64,000 nucleotides of DNA from Paraburkholderia haematera. Lineage in GTDB: Bacteria > Pseudomonadota > Gammaproteobacteria > Burkholderiales > Burkholderiaceae. The DNA lies in the NCBI RefSeq assembly GCF_905220975.1, contig NZ_CAJNBK010000001.1, positions 1 to 64,000 on the forward strand, given 5' to 3'. The notes under the pieces are model-generated. The model was not told the DNA's origin. It searched no databases and saw only the letters and a list, made by a program, of their open reading frames with translations. The translations under genes were made by a program, and so were the position numbers. Of this stretch, positions 21,772 through 30,185 are shown in pieces. Position 1 is the stretch's first letter; the number at the start of each line of letters is the position of its first letter.

Positions 21772-22476
21772 TTAGCTCGTATATTCAATGTTTGGTTGCT
21801 GCGCCTGTAGCGCAGGCAGCTTCACGATGCGGTCGTACCATTGGCGGAAATGCGGGCATTGCTCGCGAATCCTGTCGAGACCAATGCGAGCGGCCGCGAC
21901 GGGGCCGTGGCGGACCTTGCGATAGCGCGACTGCAATTGTTCAAGACGCTTCGAAGGCGCGGTCTGCGGCGAATCGTTGATCCATTCGGGATCGTCGACG
22001 GCGGCTCGCGCTGCAATCAGCGGTGCGCTTTGTTCCTGCCAGCCAGGTTCGACGTCGCATAGCGAGGTGATGTCCGAAAATAGCAGCGATTCGAATTCGT
22101 GCGGCTGGACGTGAGGAATGAAGCGTTCCGGGCGGCAATCAGCGAAGGCGACGACGTCTTCGTGCAGCAGTTTTCCGATGCGGGCCGCGCGTGCGGCTGG
22201 CGTCAGGCCCTTGGTTTCTGCGACTCCGCGAAACGTCTTGTCCAGCCCATACAGATCGAACAGCGTCGTGACGTAGGTGTCGGCGCGCTGGCGCAGCGTA
22301 TGGCCAATGAATTTGCGCACGCGTTCCAGGCTGAGCGCGCCGCCGCGCTGGTCTCGCGATGTGTTGATGAGGCGTGCGCTCGCGTAGATCTGACTTGCGC
22401 TGAGTGCCGGCGCGAGCACATCGCGTACAAAAGTTTCCTCGGTCTGGCCTTCGCCGACAACGATCAATTCGACCAT
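21772..22476 (-). CDS. DUF4276 family TOPRIM-like protein
   Basis: 234 residues. Begins [16 protein letters not shown]: the GEGxTE strand-loop with an acidic residue is the first TOPRIM-type motif; the second acidic site is in FDLYGLD. Family hallmarks of DUF4276 follow: [14 protein letters not shown] and [20 protein letters not shown] folds of this kind act as metal-dependent nucleases in OLD-type systems. Start 22476 overlaps the ATPase stop by one base (TAATG) and has GGGAGG upstream, so the two are translated together. The stop is four bases before metH part 2. Paired with the AAA ATPase it makes a two-gene module; nuclease activity is inference. Confidence 0.85.
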   Translation of the reverse strand: MVELIVVGEGQTEETFVRDVLAPALSASQIYASARLINTSRDQRGGALSLERVRKFIGHTLRQRADTYVTTLFDLYGLDKTFRGVAETKGLTPAARAARIGKLLHEDVVAFADCRPERFIPHVQPHEFESLLFSDITSLCDVEPGWQEQSAPLIAARAAVDDPEWINDSPQTAPSKRLEQLQSRYRKVRHGPVAAARIGLDRIREQCPHFRQWYDRIVKLPALQAQQPNIEYTS

Positions 22477-23573
22477 TACGCCGGCCTCCCGCCTAATACG
22501 TTCTGTTTCCAGAGGTCGCCTAACGAGTAGTCGTCGAGCCAATCCTGCAATTGGGTGGCGTCGAGGCGATGGAAGGTTGAAGCGTTGTCCTTGCGGTCGA
22601 CCACGATCACGTCTTCCGGGTCTAGCCGATTCAGCAGTTCGACGGATTGCGTAGAGACGATCAATTGCTTTTGCTCAGACGCGCGTTTGAAAAGATCGGC
22701 GAGCAGATTGATCGCGTACGGGTGCAGGCCGAGTTCTGGCTCGTCGATCAAGATCGTCGCGGGCATCAGGTCCCACGGCTGAAGCAAAAGCGTGCTAAGA
22801 CAGATGAAGCGCAATGTGCCGTCAGACAGTGCGTGTGCTGTGAACGGCGTATCGGGGTCGCCGCGTTCGGTCCATTCGAGCTGAATCTTCGACGCTGCAT
22901 CTGAGCGGAACACGAAATCGTCGAAGAACGGCGCGACCATGCGGATGGTATCCACAATCTGGCGATAGCTTTCGGCGTGTTCGGCTTTAAGCATGCGCAG
23001 GTAGGCGGCGAGGTTGGCGCCGTCTACTTTGAGACGTAGTGTGTCGTTGAGCGCATGGGATTGCTTGACCTTGGCTTTCTCGCCCGTGTCATGGAAGTGG
23101 TAGACACGAGTTCCTTTAACAATCGATACAAGATGACCTTGGCGGTCTTCTCCGACCAATTGTGTCAGGAACGACTCATCACGCGTCCCCGAAACTGTAC
23201 CGCCTGCAATTGGCTCACCGTCCTCCTTATGCAACAAGAAGCCGGAGTTCTCACGAGCGAAGATAAGGCGGTTGTCGTTGGTTGGAACGAGTTCGAACGT
23301 GTAATGGTCCCAGTCGCCAAAATAGAACTCGGCACGGATTGCATCCGTCGCCTTCCGCGAAAAGTGCAACAACGTATCAGGGCCACCTTGCTGCCGAACA
23401 TACAATTGAAACCGGCCCTCATACATCTCCGCCAGCATCCGAAACAAACCAATAAAGTTCGACTTCCCCGCGCCATTGGCGCCAATCAACACGTTGAGAT
23501 TGCGCAACTCGAAGTCACGCAACTTACGTATCGATTTGAAACCCGCAATTGTCAGTTTGGTGACGCCAGCCAT
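22476..23573 (-). CDS. AAA/OLD-like ATPase (AAA_15/AAA_21 type)
   Basis: 365 residues. Walker A GANGAGKS (31-38) after an RecF/SMC-like start LTIAGFKSIRKLRDFEL; ABC-type signature ALSDGTLRF (~252-260); Walker B ILIDEPELGLHP (Asp277, Glu278); switch-like VSTQSVELLNRL near 307. No coiled coil long enough for an SMC protein; the layout is that of small AAA ATPases encoded next to a TOPRIM/DUF4276 partner. Sampled base composition is lower than the flanking genes (96 of 180 G+C at 23161-23340). It sits 31 bases after the homocysteine methyltransferase gene. Likely a sensor/motor of a defence or repair module; not proved. Confidence 0.85.
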   Translation of the reverse strand: MAGVTKLTIAGFKSIRKLRDFELRNLNVLIGANGAGKSNFIGLFRMLAEMYEGRFQLYVRQQGGPDTLLHFSRKATDAIRAEFYFGDWDHYTFELVPTNDNRLIFARENSGFLLHKEDGEPIAGGTVSGTRDESFLTQLVGEDRQGHLVSIVKGTRVYHFHDTGEKAKVKQSHALNDTLRLKVDGANLAAYLRMLKAEHAESYRQIVDTIRMVAPFFDDFVFRSDAASKIQLEWTERGDPDTPFTAHALSDGTLRFICLSTLLLQPWDLMPATILIDEPELGLHPYAINLLADLFKRASEQKQLIVSTQSVELLNRLDPEDVIVVDRKDNASTFHRLDATQLQDWLDDYSLGDLWKQNVLGGRPA

Positions 23574-23604
23574 CGATCGATCCCCGTTCAGGTACGCGCC
23601 GCGA

Positions 23605-24684
23605 TCAAGCCGTTTCGGTATCGGTTTCCCGATAGTTTGCCCACACCCGCGGCTTCACACCAGCCAACTGCTGAGCAATGGCCGCAATATGCTCCGGTGT
23701 CGTGCCGCAGCAGCCGCCGGCGATATTCACGAGGCCTGCCTGCGCGAACTCTTTCAGCAATCCCGACGTATCCGCCGGCAATTCGTCGAAGCCCGTATCG
23801 CTCATCGGATTCGGCAAACCGGCGTTCGGATAGCACGACACGTAGGTGTCGCACAGCTTGGCCAGTTCGGCGATGTACGGGCGCATTAGCGCCGCGCCCA
23901 ACGCGCAGTTCAAACCGAAGGTGAGCGGTTTGGCGTGACGCAGCGAGTTCCAGAAGGCCTCGACGGTTTGTCCCGAGAGAATCCGGCCCGATGCATCGGT
24001 GACGGTGCCCGAGATCATGACGGGCAGGCGCTCGCCGGTGTCTTCAAACAGCTCGTCCAGCGCGAACAGCGCGGCCTTTGCATTGAGCGTGTCGAAGATC
24101 GTTTCGACGAGGAACAGATCGCAGCCGCCGTCGAGCAAGGCCTTCGCCTGCTCGTAGTACGCCGCGCGCAGTTCGTCGAACGTCACGTTGCGCGCACCCG
24201 GATCGTTCACGTCTGGAGAAATGCTGGCAGTCTTTGGCGTCGGTCCGATCGCGCCGGCGACAAAGCGCGGCCTGTCGAGCGTCGAGTACTTGTCGCAGGC
24301 GGCGCGCGCCAGCTTTGCCGATTCGAGATTCATCTCGACGGCGAGGTCTTCCATCCCGTAGTCGGCCTGCGCAACCGTGGTGGCGCCGAACGTGTTGGTT
24401 TCGATGATGTCCGCGCCCGCCGCGAGATACTGCTCGTGAATCTCGCCGATGATCTGCGGCTGCGTGATCGACAGCAACTCGTTGTTGCCCTTGATGTCGC
24501 GACCGTAATCCTTGAAGCGCTCGCCGCGATAGCGGGCTTCATCGAGCTTGTAGCGCTGGATCATCGTGCCCATTGCGCCGTCCAGAATCAGGATGCGCGA
24601 CTTGAGCAGCGCGGGCAGCGCCGTGCCGCGCGTGTAAGCGGCGTCGGGACGGACTGGCGTGGCGGATTGAGCAGGCTGGTTCAT
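23605..24684 (-). CDS. metH: Methionine synthase, homocysteine-binding part
   Basis: 359 residues, the Hcy domain (S-methyl_trans fold) of MetH as a stand-alone gene. N-terminal [23 protein letters not shown], and the zinc site: one cysteine in FGLNCALG and Cys325/Cys326 in [11 protein letters not shown], which bind Zn and homocysteine. It accepts the methyl group from methylcobalamin held by the larger part encoded downstream. In related genomes the two metH genes are commonly adjacent; here a two-gene cassette separates them. A -10-like TACAAT is seen at 24731-24726, about 40 bases upstream. Confidence 0.95.
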   Translation of the reverse strand: MNQPAQSATPVRPDAAYTRGTALPALLKSRILILDGAMGTMIQRYKLDEARYRGERFKDYGRDIKGNNELLSITQPQIIGEIHEQYLAAGADIIETNTFGATTVAQADYGMEDLAVEMNLESAKLARAACDKYSTLDRPRFVAGAIGPTPKTASISPDVNDPGARNVTFDELRAAYYEQAKALLDGGCDLFLVETIFDTLNAKAALFALDELFEDTGERLPVMISGTVTDASGRILSGQTVEAFWNSLRHAKPLTFGLNCALGAALMRPYIAELAKLCDTYVSCYPNAGLPNPMSDTGFDELPADTSGLLKEFAQAGLVNIAGGCCGTTPEHIAAIAQQLAGVKPRVWANYRETDTETA

Positions 24685-24725
24685 GGCGGACGAGGGCTTG
24701 CGCCGGCTTTTTCGGGAAACCTGTC

Positions 24726-24731
24726 ATTGTA
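24726..24731 (-). promoter_or_regulatory. Possible -10 box of the metH operon
   Basis: TACAAT on the minus strand 42 bases upstream of the metH start; no good -35 at the normal distance. The leader would be too short for an SAH or cobalamin riboswitch. Confidence 0.35.
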
Positions 24732-24822
24732 GCCGCAGTGGGGCGGTTCCGCCGGACGCGGGCCGGACGGGCGGGGGCGCGCCAGGCCGCGCCGGCTGCG
24801 GCCGTGGCGGAATCAAAACGAT

Positions 24823-24865
24823 GGAAAACAAAGCGGCCCAGTCAGGTGAAAGCCTGCTGGGCCGC
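24823..24865 (-). terminator. Rho-independent terminator of the DUF3567 gene
   Basis: On the minus strand GCGGCCCAG pairs with CTGGGCCGC (24865-24857 with 24841-24833), with an inner CAGG/CCTG extension, followed by TTTGTTTT. It separates the DUF3567 gene from the metH operon. Confidence 0.85.
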
Positions 24866-24957
24866 GTTATGACTGCTGACCGACTTGTAAAGGCCGCCGG
24901 CTATGCCGGACGGCGCGGTCAATGGTTGTCGCCAAACCGTTACGTCAAACCCTTGAG

Positions 24958-25215
24958 TTAGTGAAGAATCACCGGTTGATGCATCAGGCTGTCGAACTGC
25001 CCGAGGAATTCGTCTACCTCATCCAGTGACGGCTCCTCTTCGATCAGCTTTTGCACATGCTCGCGGAAACGCGCTGCCATTGCACCGTCTATGTAGATTT
25101 CCCGCTGCATGTTCTTGTCGACGATCTCGTAGCCTCCCGATTTCATGGCCAGCGGACCTTCCTGCGGCGGAAACTCGACGACACAATAGTTGGGGCTGTT
25201 ATAGATCATTTGCAT
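24958..25215 (-). CDS. DUF3567 family protein
   Basis: 85 residues, cytosolic. MIYNSPNYCVVEFP then GGYEIVDKNMQREIYIDG and a C-terminal acidic helix (EEEPSLDEVDEFLGQFDSLM) match the DUF3567 family of Burkholderiales. ATG 25215 has AAGGAGTG just upstream. Single gene unit with its own terminator. Function unknown. Confidence 0.88.
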   Translation of the reverse strand: MQMIYNSPNYCVVEFPPQEGPLAMKSGGYEIVDKNMQREIYIDGAMAARFREHVQKLIEEEPSLDEVDEFLGQFDSLMHQPVILH

Positions 25216-25332
25216 GGCGACACTCCTTATTTCCGTTGGCTCCTGGCCATTCCTGCGCCATAGATGGAGCTTGTGGTGTGGAATTCAAGGGGTGGGTCCG
25301 GATTGACGCTTGTAAAGTTCCGAACCTACCGG

Positions 25333-26121
25333 TTAGACCGGCCTTTCAAGAAACGTTTCAAGCAGTGCAGCAAAACGGTGAGATTGTTCGATGGGCGCAA
25401 GATGAGCGGCATCGAGGAGTTCGAACTGTGCGCCTTCGATGGCGTCTGCAATTGCCTGCGTTGCAGCAGGCGGCGTGCCCGTGTCGTGGCGCCCCGCCAC
25501 GGTTAAGGTTGGACGGAGGATTGTTCCCAGCTTACTGCGTACATCGAAATCGCGCAGCGCTTCGCACGCCATGGCGTAGCCTTCTGGCAACGTATGGGTC
25601 AGCACGTCGCGGATCTGCTCGGCGGCTTCGGGATGCTCAGCCTGAAAATCGGGCGTTAGCCAGCGGCTCATTGTCGCGGGCACCAGTGATGCCATACCCT
25701 CCGTGCGGGCCGCCGCCGCGCGTTGATCCCACAGCGCGCGGCCGTCGGGGAGCGTGCCGCCCGTGGTGTCGGCAACGGTCAGCGTGTCGACGCGCGACGG
25801 GTGGTCCAGTGTGAATTGCTGCGCAATCATGCCGCCCATCGACATGCCGACAAGATGTGTGGTGGGCGCGCCGAGCGCATCGAGCAGCGCGGCGAGATCG
25901 CGCGACAGATCGGCAATGCCGAAAGGCTCGCTCGATACCGCGGTCTTGCCATGGCCGCGCAGGTCATAGCGCAACACGGTGAAGTCGCCGCGGAAATAGC
26001 CGGCGAGTGGGTCCCACACAGACAGATCTCCGCCGAGCTGGTGAATGAACGTCAGCCACGGGCCGCCGCCTTCATTGCTCAGCACATAGCGCGTCTCGAT
26101 GCCGTTGATTTTCACTTGCAT
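25333..26121 (-). CDS. pcaD: Alpha/beta hydrolase, 3-oxoadipate enol-lactonase-like
   Basis: 262 residues. Nucleophile Ser95 in GMSMGG, oxyanion region FIHQLGGD, Asp in GRHDTGTP (~214) and His in AAHLAPIE (~241). The pattern (LRYDLRGHG, VADTTGG near 137) is that of PcaD, which hydrolyses 3-oxoadipate enol-lactone in the beta-ketoadipate route. AAGGAG precedes ATG 26121. No other pca gene is adjacent, so the substrate may differ; the symbol is tentative. Confidence 0.75.
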   Translation of the reverse strand: MQVKINGIETRYVLSNEGGGPWLTFIHQLGGDLSVWDPLAGYFRGDFTVLRYDLRGHGKTAVSSEPFGIADLSRDLAALLDALGAPTTHLVGMSMGGMIAQQFTLDHPSRVDTLTVADTTGGTLPDGRALWDQRAAAARTEGMASLVPATMSRWLTPDFQAEHPEAAEQIRDVLTHTLPEGYAMACEALRDFDVRSKLGTILRPTLTVAGRHDTGTPPAATQAIADAIEGAQFELLDAAHLAPIEQSHRFAALLETFLERPV

Positions 26122-26276
26122 GCGGGCTCCTTGAAGGGGAACGCAGTGGAAAGAGCCGGTTGCGCGCTTCTCCCGCCTTCACTATAACGTGGCGGCCGCG
26201 CGAACGGTTGTCGCTCAATATGCGAGTGAGCGCCGGCGCGGAAGTTTCAACGATCTGTTCGAGACCCTGCTGGAGT

Positions 26277-27563
26277 TCAGGACTTTTCGGCCGGGTTGCC
26301 GGACACGGTCGAATCGTCCGACGAAGCGGGAGCGGTTTCCGTCGTTGTTCCGGGAACGTTAGTGGGCGGCTGGCTTGCCGGCATGTCAGGCGAAGTATTG
26401 CCACTAGAGCTGCTAGAGCCATTGGTACTTTCGGCGCTGTCTGCGTTGAGCTTGCCGCGCCACACCAGTTCGAATTGCGTGCCGTTCGGCTCGGTCTGCA
26501 TGATTCGCGCGGGCAGCCAGCCGAGCGACGGCGCGAGCCATACGTCGATGCGGCGTAGATCGCCGTCATGACGAGGTAATCGCTTGAAGTGGCGCGTCTC
26601 GAGGTAACCCTGCGCGGTGCGGATGGTCTCGTCGCCGATCGTCTCGACTGGCCAGTTCTCGCCGCTGTCGTTATCGACGACAAAGAATTGCCGCGTCACC
26701 CCTGGCTTGTACGCGGCGGGGTCGCCGCGCACGAGGCTGGCAAGCTGCATCACCATGCTGAAACGGTCTTGCGCGCCGTCGGGCAGCGGCAGCGTGGCGG
26801 GGGTGCGCGTGAAGGCGATCTGTTTGTCGGTGCGATTGAAGATCGCCACGTCTTCCGGGCGACGGCCGCGTTTTTCGATGTATTGATCCGGTGCGAGGCC
26901 GAATGCGTCGATCCGGCCGTGGCTCGAATACACGAATGTGCCGACGAACGGCAGCGGCACGGAAACGACCATCTCGTAGCTCTGTGCGTTGCTGGACCAG
27001 TGAATTGTGCCGGGCTGATTGCGCACGCCGTTGTAGAACGTGTCGTACTGCAGTTCTCCGGATGGCGGAACGGAGAACTTCACGCCCGCTGCGGCTTTGG
27101 GTGCGCTGGCGGCGGCAGGGGCGCTGGCTGTGCCGGTGGCGGTTGCACTCGCATTGGCATTGGCATTGGCGTCGGTAGCGCTCGCTGCGGCCGATGCGCT
27201 CGCCGCGGCATCCGATGCGGCCGTGACCGCGGGTGCCTGCTTTGCCGGTTGCGTCGCCGTCAACACGTGTTCGCGCGGCTTGCTCGCGACGGCCTTGTGC
27301 GCCGGAGCAGGCGCCGCGGCTGGCTGCGCGTCGGCGGGTTTGCGCTCGATACGTTCAGGTGTCAGCAGTGCGACCTGCACAGGCACATGCTGGTTGTCCG
27401 ATGGGTTCAGCGTCGCGCGGTTGCGCTCGACCCATTGCGCCGCGATCCAGTGCAGAACGGTCACTACCAGCAGAACCGCAATCCATCGCCACACCCGCAA
27501 ACCGGCGCGCGGCCCAGCGGGCGGCGTGCGATCAGAGCGGCGGGTGGCAGACGGTGAAGACAT
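26277..27563 (-). CDS. DUF3108 domain protein, membrane-anchored
   Basis: 428 residues. A single N-terminal membrane helix (VWRWIAVLLVVTVLHWIAAQ, ~24-43), then an Ala/Pro/Ser-rich low-complexity linker (~70-165, with alternating Ala-Asn and Ala-Ser stretches) and a DUF3108 domain (~170-380) with FSVPPSGELQYDTFYN, WSSNAQSYEM and a C-terminal Ser/Thr/Pro-rich tail. The DUF3108 fold is a beta-barrel-like exported domain of unknown role. The start has no clear ribosome binding site. It stands alone between pcaD-like and IclR-type genes. Confidence 0.85.
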   Translation of the reverse strand: MSSPSATRRSDRTPPAGPRAGLRVWRWIAVLLVVTVLHWIAAQWVERNRATLNPSDNQHVPVQVALLTPERIERKPADAQPAAAPAPAHKAVASKPREHVLTATQPAKQAPAVTAASDAAASASAAASATDANANANASATATGTASAPAAASAPKAAAGVKFSVPPSGELQYDTFYNGVRNQPGTIHWSSNAQSYEMVVSVPLPFVGTFVYSSHGRIDAFGLAPDQYIEKRGRRPEDVAIFNRTDKQIAFTRTPATLPLPDGAQDRFSMVMQLASLVRGDPAAYKPGVTRQFFVVDNDSGENWPVETIGDETIRTAQGYLETRHFKRLPRHDGDLRRIDVWLAPSLGWLPARIMQTEPNGTQFELVWRGKLNADSAESTNGSSSSSGNTSPDMPASQPPTNVPGTTTETAPASSDDSTVSGNPAEKS

Positions 27564-27724
27564 TGACGAATGAATTTGAACGGGTGGACGGTAACGGGAT
27601 GGGTGGGGACACGTCCAGCGCCCCTACGTGGCGGCAGCGGTGAACGGCGTCAGACCCGGGCACTGAGCTGGCAGCGAACGGGTTCGACCACCCGCCGGCG
27701 AACAGTGTTCCTCAACTCAGCGCA

Positions 27725-28612
27725 TCAGCGCGGCGTCGCACTATACCCGAGCTCGTACGAGAGCTTCTGCGCACATTCGCGTAGCGCCGTATCGATCTCG
27801 CCGCCCCAGCGGATATCGAACGCGCCTTCATGACCGAGCGCAATCAGGCCGAGCGCGAGATCGCCGGTCGAGTCGAACACCGGCATGCAGAACGCGTGGA
27901 TGGTCGGCAGCAGCATGCCCTCGACACGCGCTGCTTCGTGTTGCCGCACGTCGGCCAGCAGCCGCTCGACCTCGTCCGGCGAGCGCGGGCCGCCCAGATG
28001 CGATGAGCGGCGCGAATCGGCCAGTTCGCGCTCCAGCATTGCGGCGGTTTTGCTCGGCGGCAGATAGGCGGCAAACAGCAGACCGGTGGCGGAACTGAGC
28101 AGCGGCATCACGTCGCCGAGCTTGAGCGACGCCTTGGCCGGATGACTCGATTCCATCCAGTGGACCATCGTCGGCCCCTGATTGCCCCATACCGCGATGC
28201 CGACCGTCAGATCGAGACGGTCGCGCAGTTCGGCGAGCGCAATGCGCGCGAGCTTCACGCCGTCCACGCGGGCAAGCCGCGCGAGCCCCAATTGCAACGC
28301 AAATCCGCCCAGCTCGTAACGGCCCGATAGCGGGTCTTGTGCCACCACGCCGAGGCGCAGAAAACTCACCAGGTAGCGGTGCGCTTTCGCCGGACTCATG
28401 CCCGCGCGCTGCGCCAGATCGCGCAGCATCATCGCGCGCGGTTCGTGGGTCAGCACGTCGAGCAATCTGAACCCGACTTCGATCGACTGGATGCCGGAGC
28501 GCAGCTTTTCTTCGCCCGTCTCGACACTTTCTTCATCGGATTCGGGCGCTTCGTGCGGTTCAGCGGAGTCGGAGTCCGTACGGATCGCGCCGGTGCGAGC
28601 AATTGGAGGCAT
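27725..28612 (-). CDS. IclR-family transcriptional regulator
   Basis: 295 residues from ATG 28612. An acidic N-terminal extension (~40 residues), a winged helix-turn-helix (SIEVGFRLLDVLTHEPRAMMLRDLAQRAGMSPAKAHRYL region) and an IclR effector-binding GAF-like domain (GNQGPTMVHWMES, LPLLSSATGLLFAAYLP-like). Divergent from the fumarylacetoacetase-like gene, with 267 bases between, so the likely role is control of that gene and itself, with an aromatic-acid intermediate as effector; inference. Confidence 0.87.
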   Translation of the reverse strand: MPPIARTGAIRTDSDSAEPHEAPESDEESVETGEEKLRSGIQSIEVGFRLLDVLTHEPRAMMLRDLAQRAGMSPAKAHRYLVSFLRLGVVAQDPLSGRYELGGFALQLGLARLARVDGVKLARIALAELRDRLDLTVGIAVWGNQGPTMVHWMESSHPAKASLKLGDVMPLLSSATGLLFAAYLPPSKTAAMLERELADSRRSSHLGGPRSPDEVERLLADVRQHEAARVEGMLLPTIHAFCMPVFDSTGDLALGLIALGHEGAFDIRWGGEIDTALRECAQKLSYELGYSATPR

Positions 28613-28813
28613 GAGCGAGGCGCATGGAGCGCGTTTAACGTTCAAAAGACAGTGGGAAAAGGAAACTGGACGGAGGTTCCCGGCCGGGCCCGGCAACGGC
28701 GTTTATGGTCAACCCGACAACGAGGCCCGGCAATCGGTCCTCAAAGTCGGGTTCGAGGCCGGGTTCGACGTCGATGCCGCCACGTTGCGCAAACCGCCGC
28801 CGGGCACGAGCAC

Positions 28814-28855
28814 TTGGGTCGCGCCGATTCACCATCGTAGAATAGATTCCTTCTA
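28814..28855 (+). promoter_or_regulatory. Promoter and possible IclR operator for the FAH gene
   Basis: TTGGGT (28814-28819), 18-base spacer, TAGAAT (28838-28843). The -10 is part of an inverted repeat TAGAA (28838-28842)-8 bp-TTCTA (28851-28855), a candidate operator for the divergent IclR regulator. Confidence 0.5.
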
Positions 28856-28879
28856 TCGTCACTAACGGTTCACTCCTCT

Positions 28880-29863
28880 ATGAAACTTGCCACGCTGAAG
28901 GACGGCACGCGCGACGGTCAGTTGATCGTCGTGTCCCGCGACCTGCACACCGCGGCCGTCGCCGACGCGATCGCGCCCACCATGCAGCGCGTGCTCGACG
29001 ACTGGGCCTTCTACGCGCCGCAACTGCAGGACCTGTACGACGCGCTCAACCAGGGCCGCGCGCGCAACACCTTCACGTTCGACGCCAAAGCGTGCATGGC
29101 GCCGCTGCCGCGCGCGTTCCAGTGGGCCGACGGTTCGTCGTACGTGAACCATGTCGAACTGGTGCGCCGCGCGCGTGGCGCGGAAATGCCGCCGGAATTC
29201 TGGACCGATCCGCTGATGTACCAAGGCGGCAGCGACGACTTCATCGGCCCGAAAGACGATGTGCTGTGCGCATCTGAAGAATTCGGCATCGACTTCGAAG
29301 CGGAAGTCGCAGTGATCACCTCCGACGTGCCGATGGGCGCCACGCCCGATCAGGCGCTCAGGAGCGTGCGTCTGGTGACGCTCGTCAACGACGTATCGCT
29401 GCGCAATCTGATCCCTGCCGAACTCGCGAAGGGCTTCGGCTTTTTCCAGAGCAAGCCGGCCACGTCGTTCGCGCCGGTGGCGGTGACGCCCGACGAACTC
29501 GGCGAGAGCTGGCGCGAAGGGCGCCTGCACCGGCCGATGATCGTCCACTGGAACAACAAAAAGGTCGGCCAGCCTGACGCCGGCACCGACATGGTGTTCC
29601 ACTTCGGGCAACTGATTTCGCACGCGGCGAAAACGCGCAACCTGCGCGCCGGCGCGATTGTCGGTTCGGGCACGGTGTCGAACAAGGACGCGAAGCGCGG
29701 CTATTGCTGTATCGCCGAGAAGCGTTGCCTCGAGACGATCGAGCACGGCGCGCCGCAAACCGAGTTCATGAAGTTCGGCGATACCGTGAAGATCGAGATG
29801 TTCGACGAAGCCGGCAAGTCGATTTTCGGTTCGATCGATCAGGGCATCGCGCCGCTGGATTAA
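28880..29863 (+). CDS. Fumarylacetoacetate hydrolase family protein
   Basis: 327 residues. FAH catalytic domain with metal ligands in DFEAEVAVIT (Glu/Glu) and the later FNDVSLRN-type VNDVSLRN, plus FFQSKPATSFAPVAVTPDELG and GSGTVSN, typical of bacterial FAH-like proteins that are larger than the FahD group. They split a C-C bond or decarboxylate a 1,3-diketo acid in aromatic degradation. No clear ribosome binding site precedes ATG 28880. The stop TAA is the first three bases of the 12-bp repeat array that follows. Confidence 0.88.
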   Translation: MKLATLKDGTRDGQLIVVSRDLHTAAVADAIAPTMQRVLDDWAFYAPQLQDLYDALNQGRARNTFTFDAKACMAPLPRAFQWADGSSYVNHVELVRRARGAEMPPEFWTDPLMYQGGSDDFIGPKDDVLCASEEFGIDFEAEVAVITSDVPMGATPDQALRSVRLVTLVNDVSLRNLIPAELAKGFGFFQSKPATSFAPVAVTPDELGESWREGRLHRPMIVHWNNKKVGQPDAGTDMVFHFGQLISHAAKTRNLRAGAIVGSGTVSNKDAKRGYCCIAEKRCLETIEHGAPQTEFMKFGDTVKIEMFDEAGKSIFGSIDQGIAPLD

Positions 29864-29920
29864 GGCGCCAGCTAAGGCGCCAGCTAAGGTGCCAGCTAAG
29901 GTGCCAGCTAAGGTGCCACG
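29861..29920. repeat. 12-bp tandem repeat, five units, each starting with TAA
   Basis: Units 29861-29872, 29873-29884 (TAAGGCGCCAGC), 29885-29896, 29897-29908 (TAAGGTGCCAGC) and 29909-29920 (last two bases changed to CG). The first TAA is the stop codon of the FAH gene, and since the period is a multiple of three every unit supplies a further in-frame stop. Confidence 0.9.
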
Positions 29921-30185
29921 TTAAGCCGCCGGCTTTGTGCGGTACGCGGCATCGGGACCGCGTCCGCACACGGCTTCGGCGTTGACGAAAGGGTTTAGCC
30001 CGATGCCGATGCCACGACGCGCCGCTACACTGACTGGCGCGCCGGCAGGCTCGGGGCAGCGGCTGCGCGTTGATTGTCAAACCGACGCCAAATCGACACG
30101 AAGCCGAGACGAAGCCGCACGTGAGCAGGGCACAAGCAGCACATCGGCGGTACATCAAAACGAAAAACCGACGTGAGGAGACAGC
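29921..30185. other. Intergenic region downstream of the tandem repeat
   Basis: 265 bases with no gene. It holds several imperfect GAAGCCG/ACGAAGCCG direct repeats near 30100-30120 and the ribosome binding site GTGAGGAGACAGC for the next gene. Confidence 0.4.

Noticed and set aside
24685..24957. SAH or cobalamin riboswitch upstream of metH
   Set aside because: The leader after the likely -10 is only ~40 bases and shows no conserved riboswitch core; the strong hairpin there is the terminator of the DUF3567 gene.
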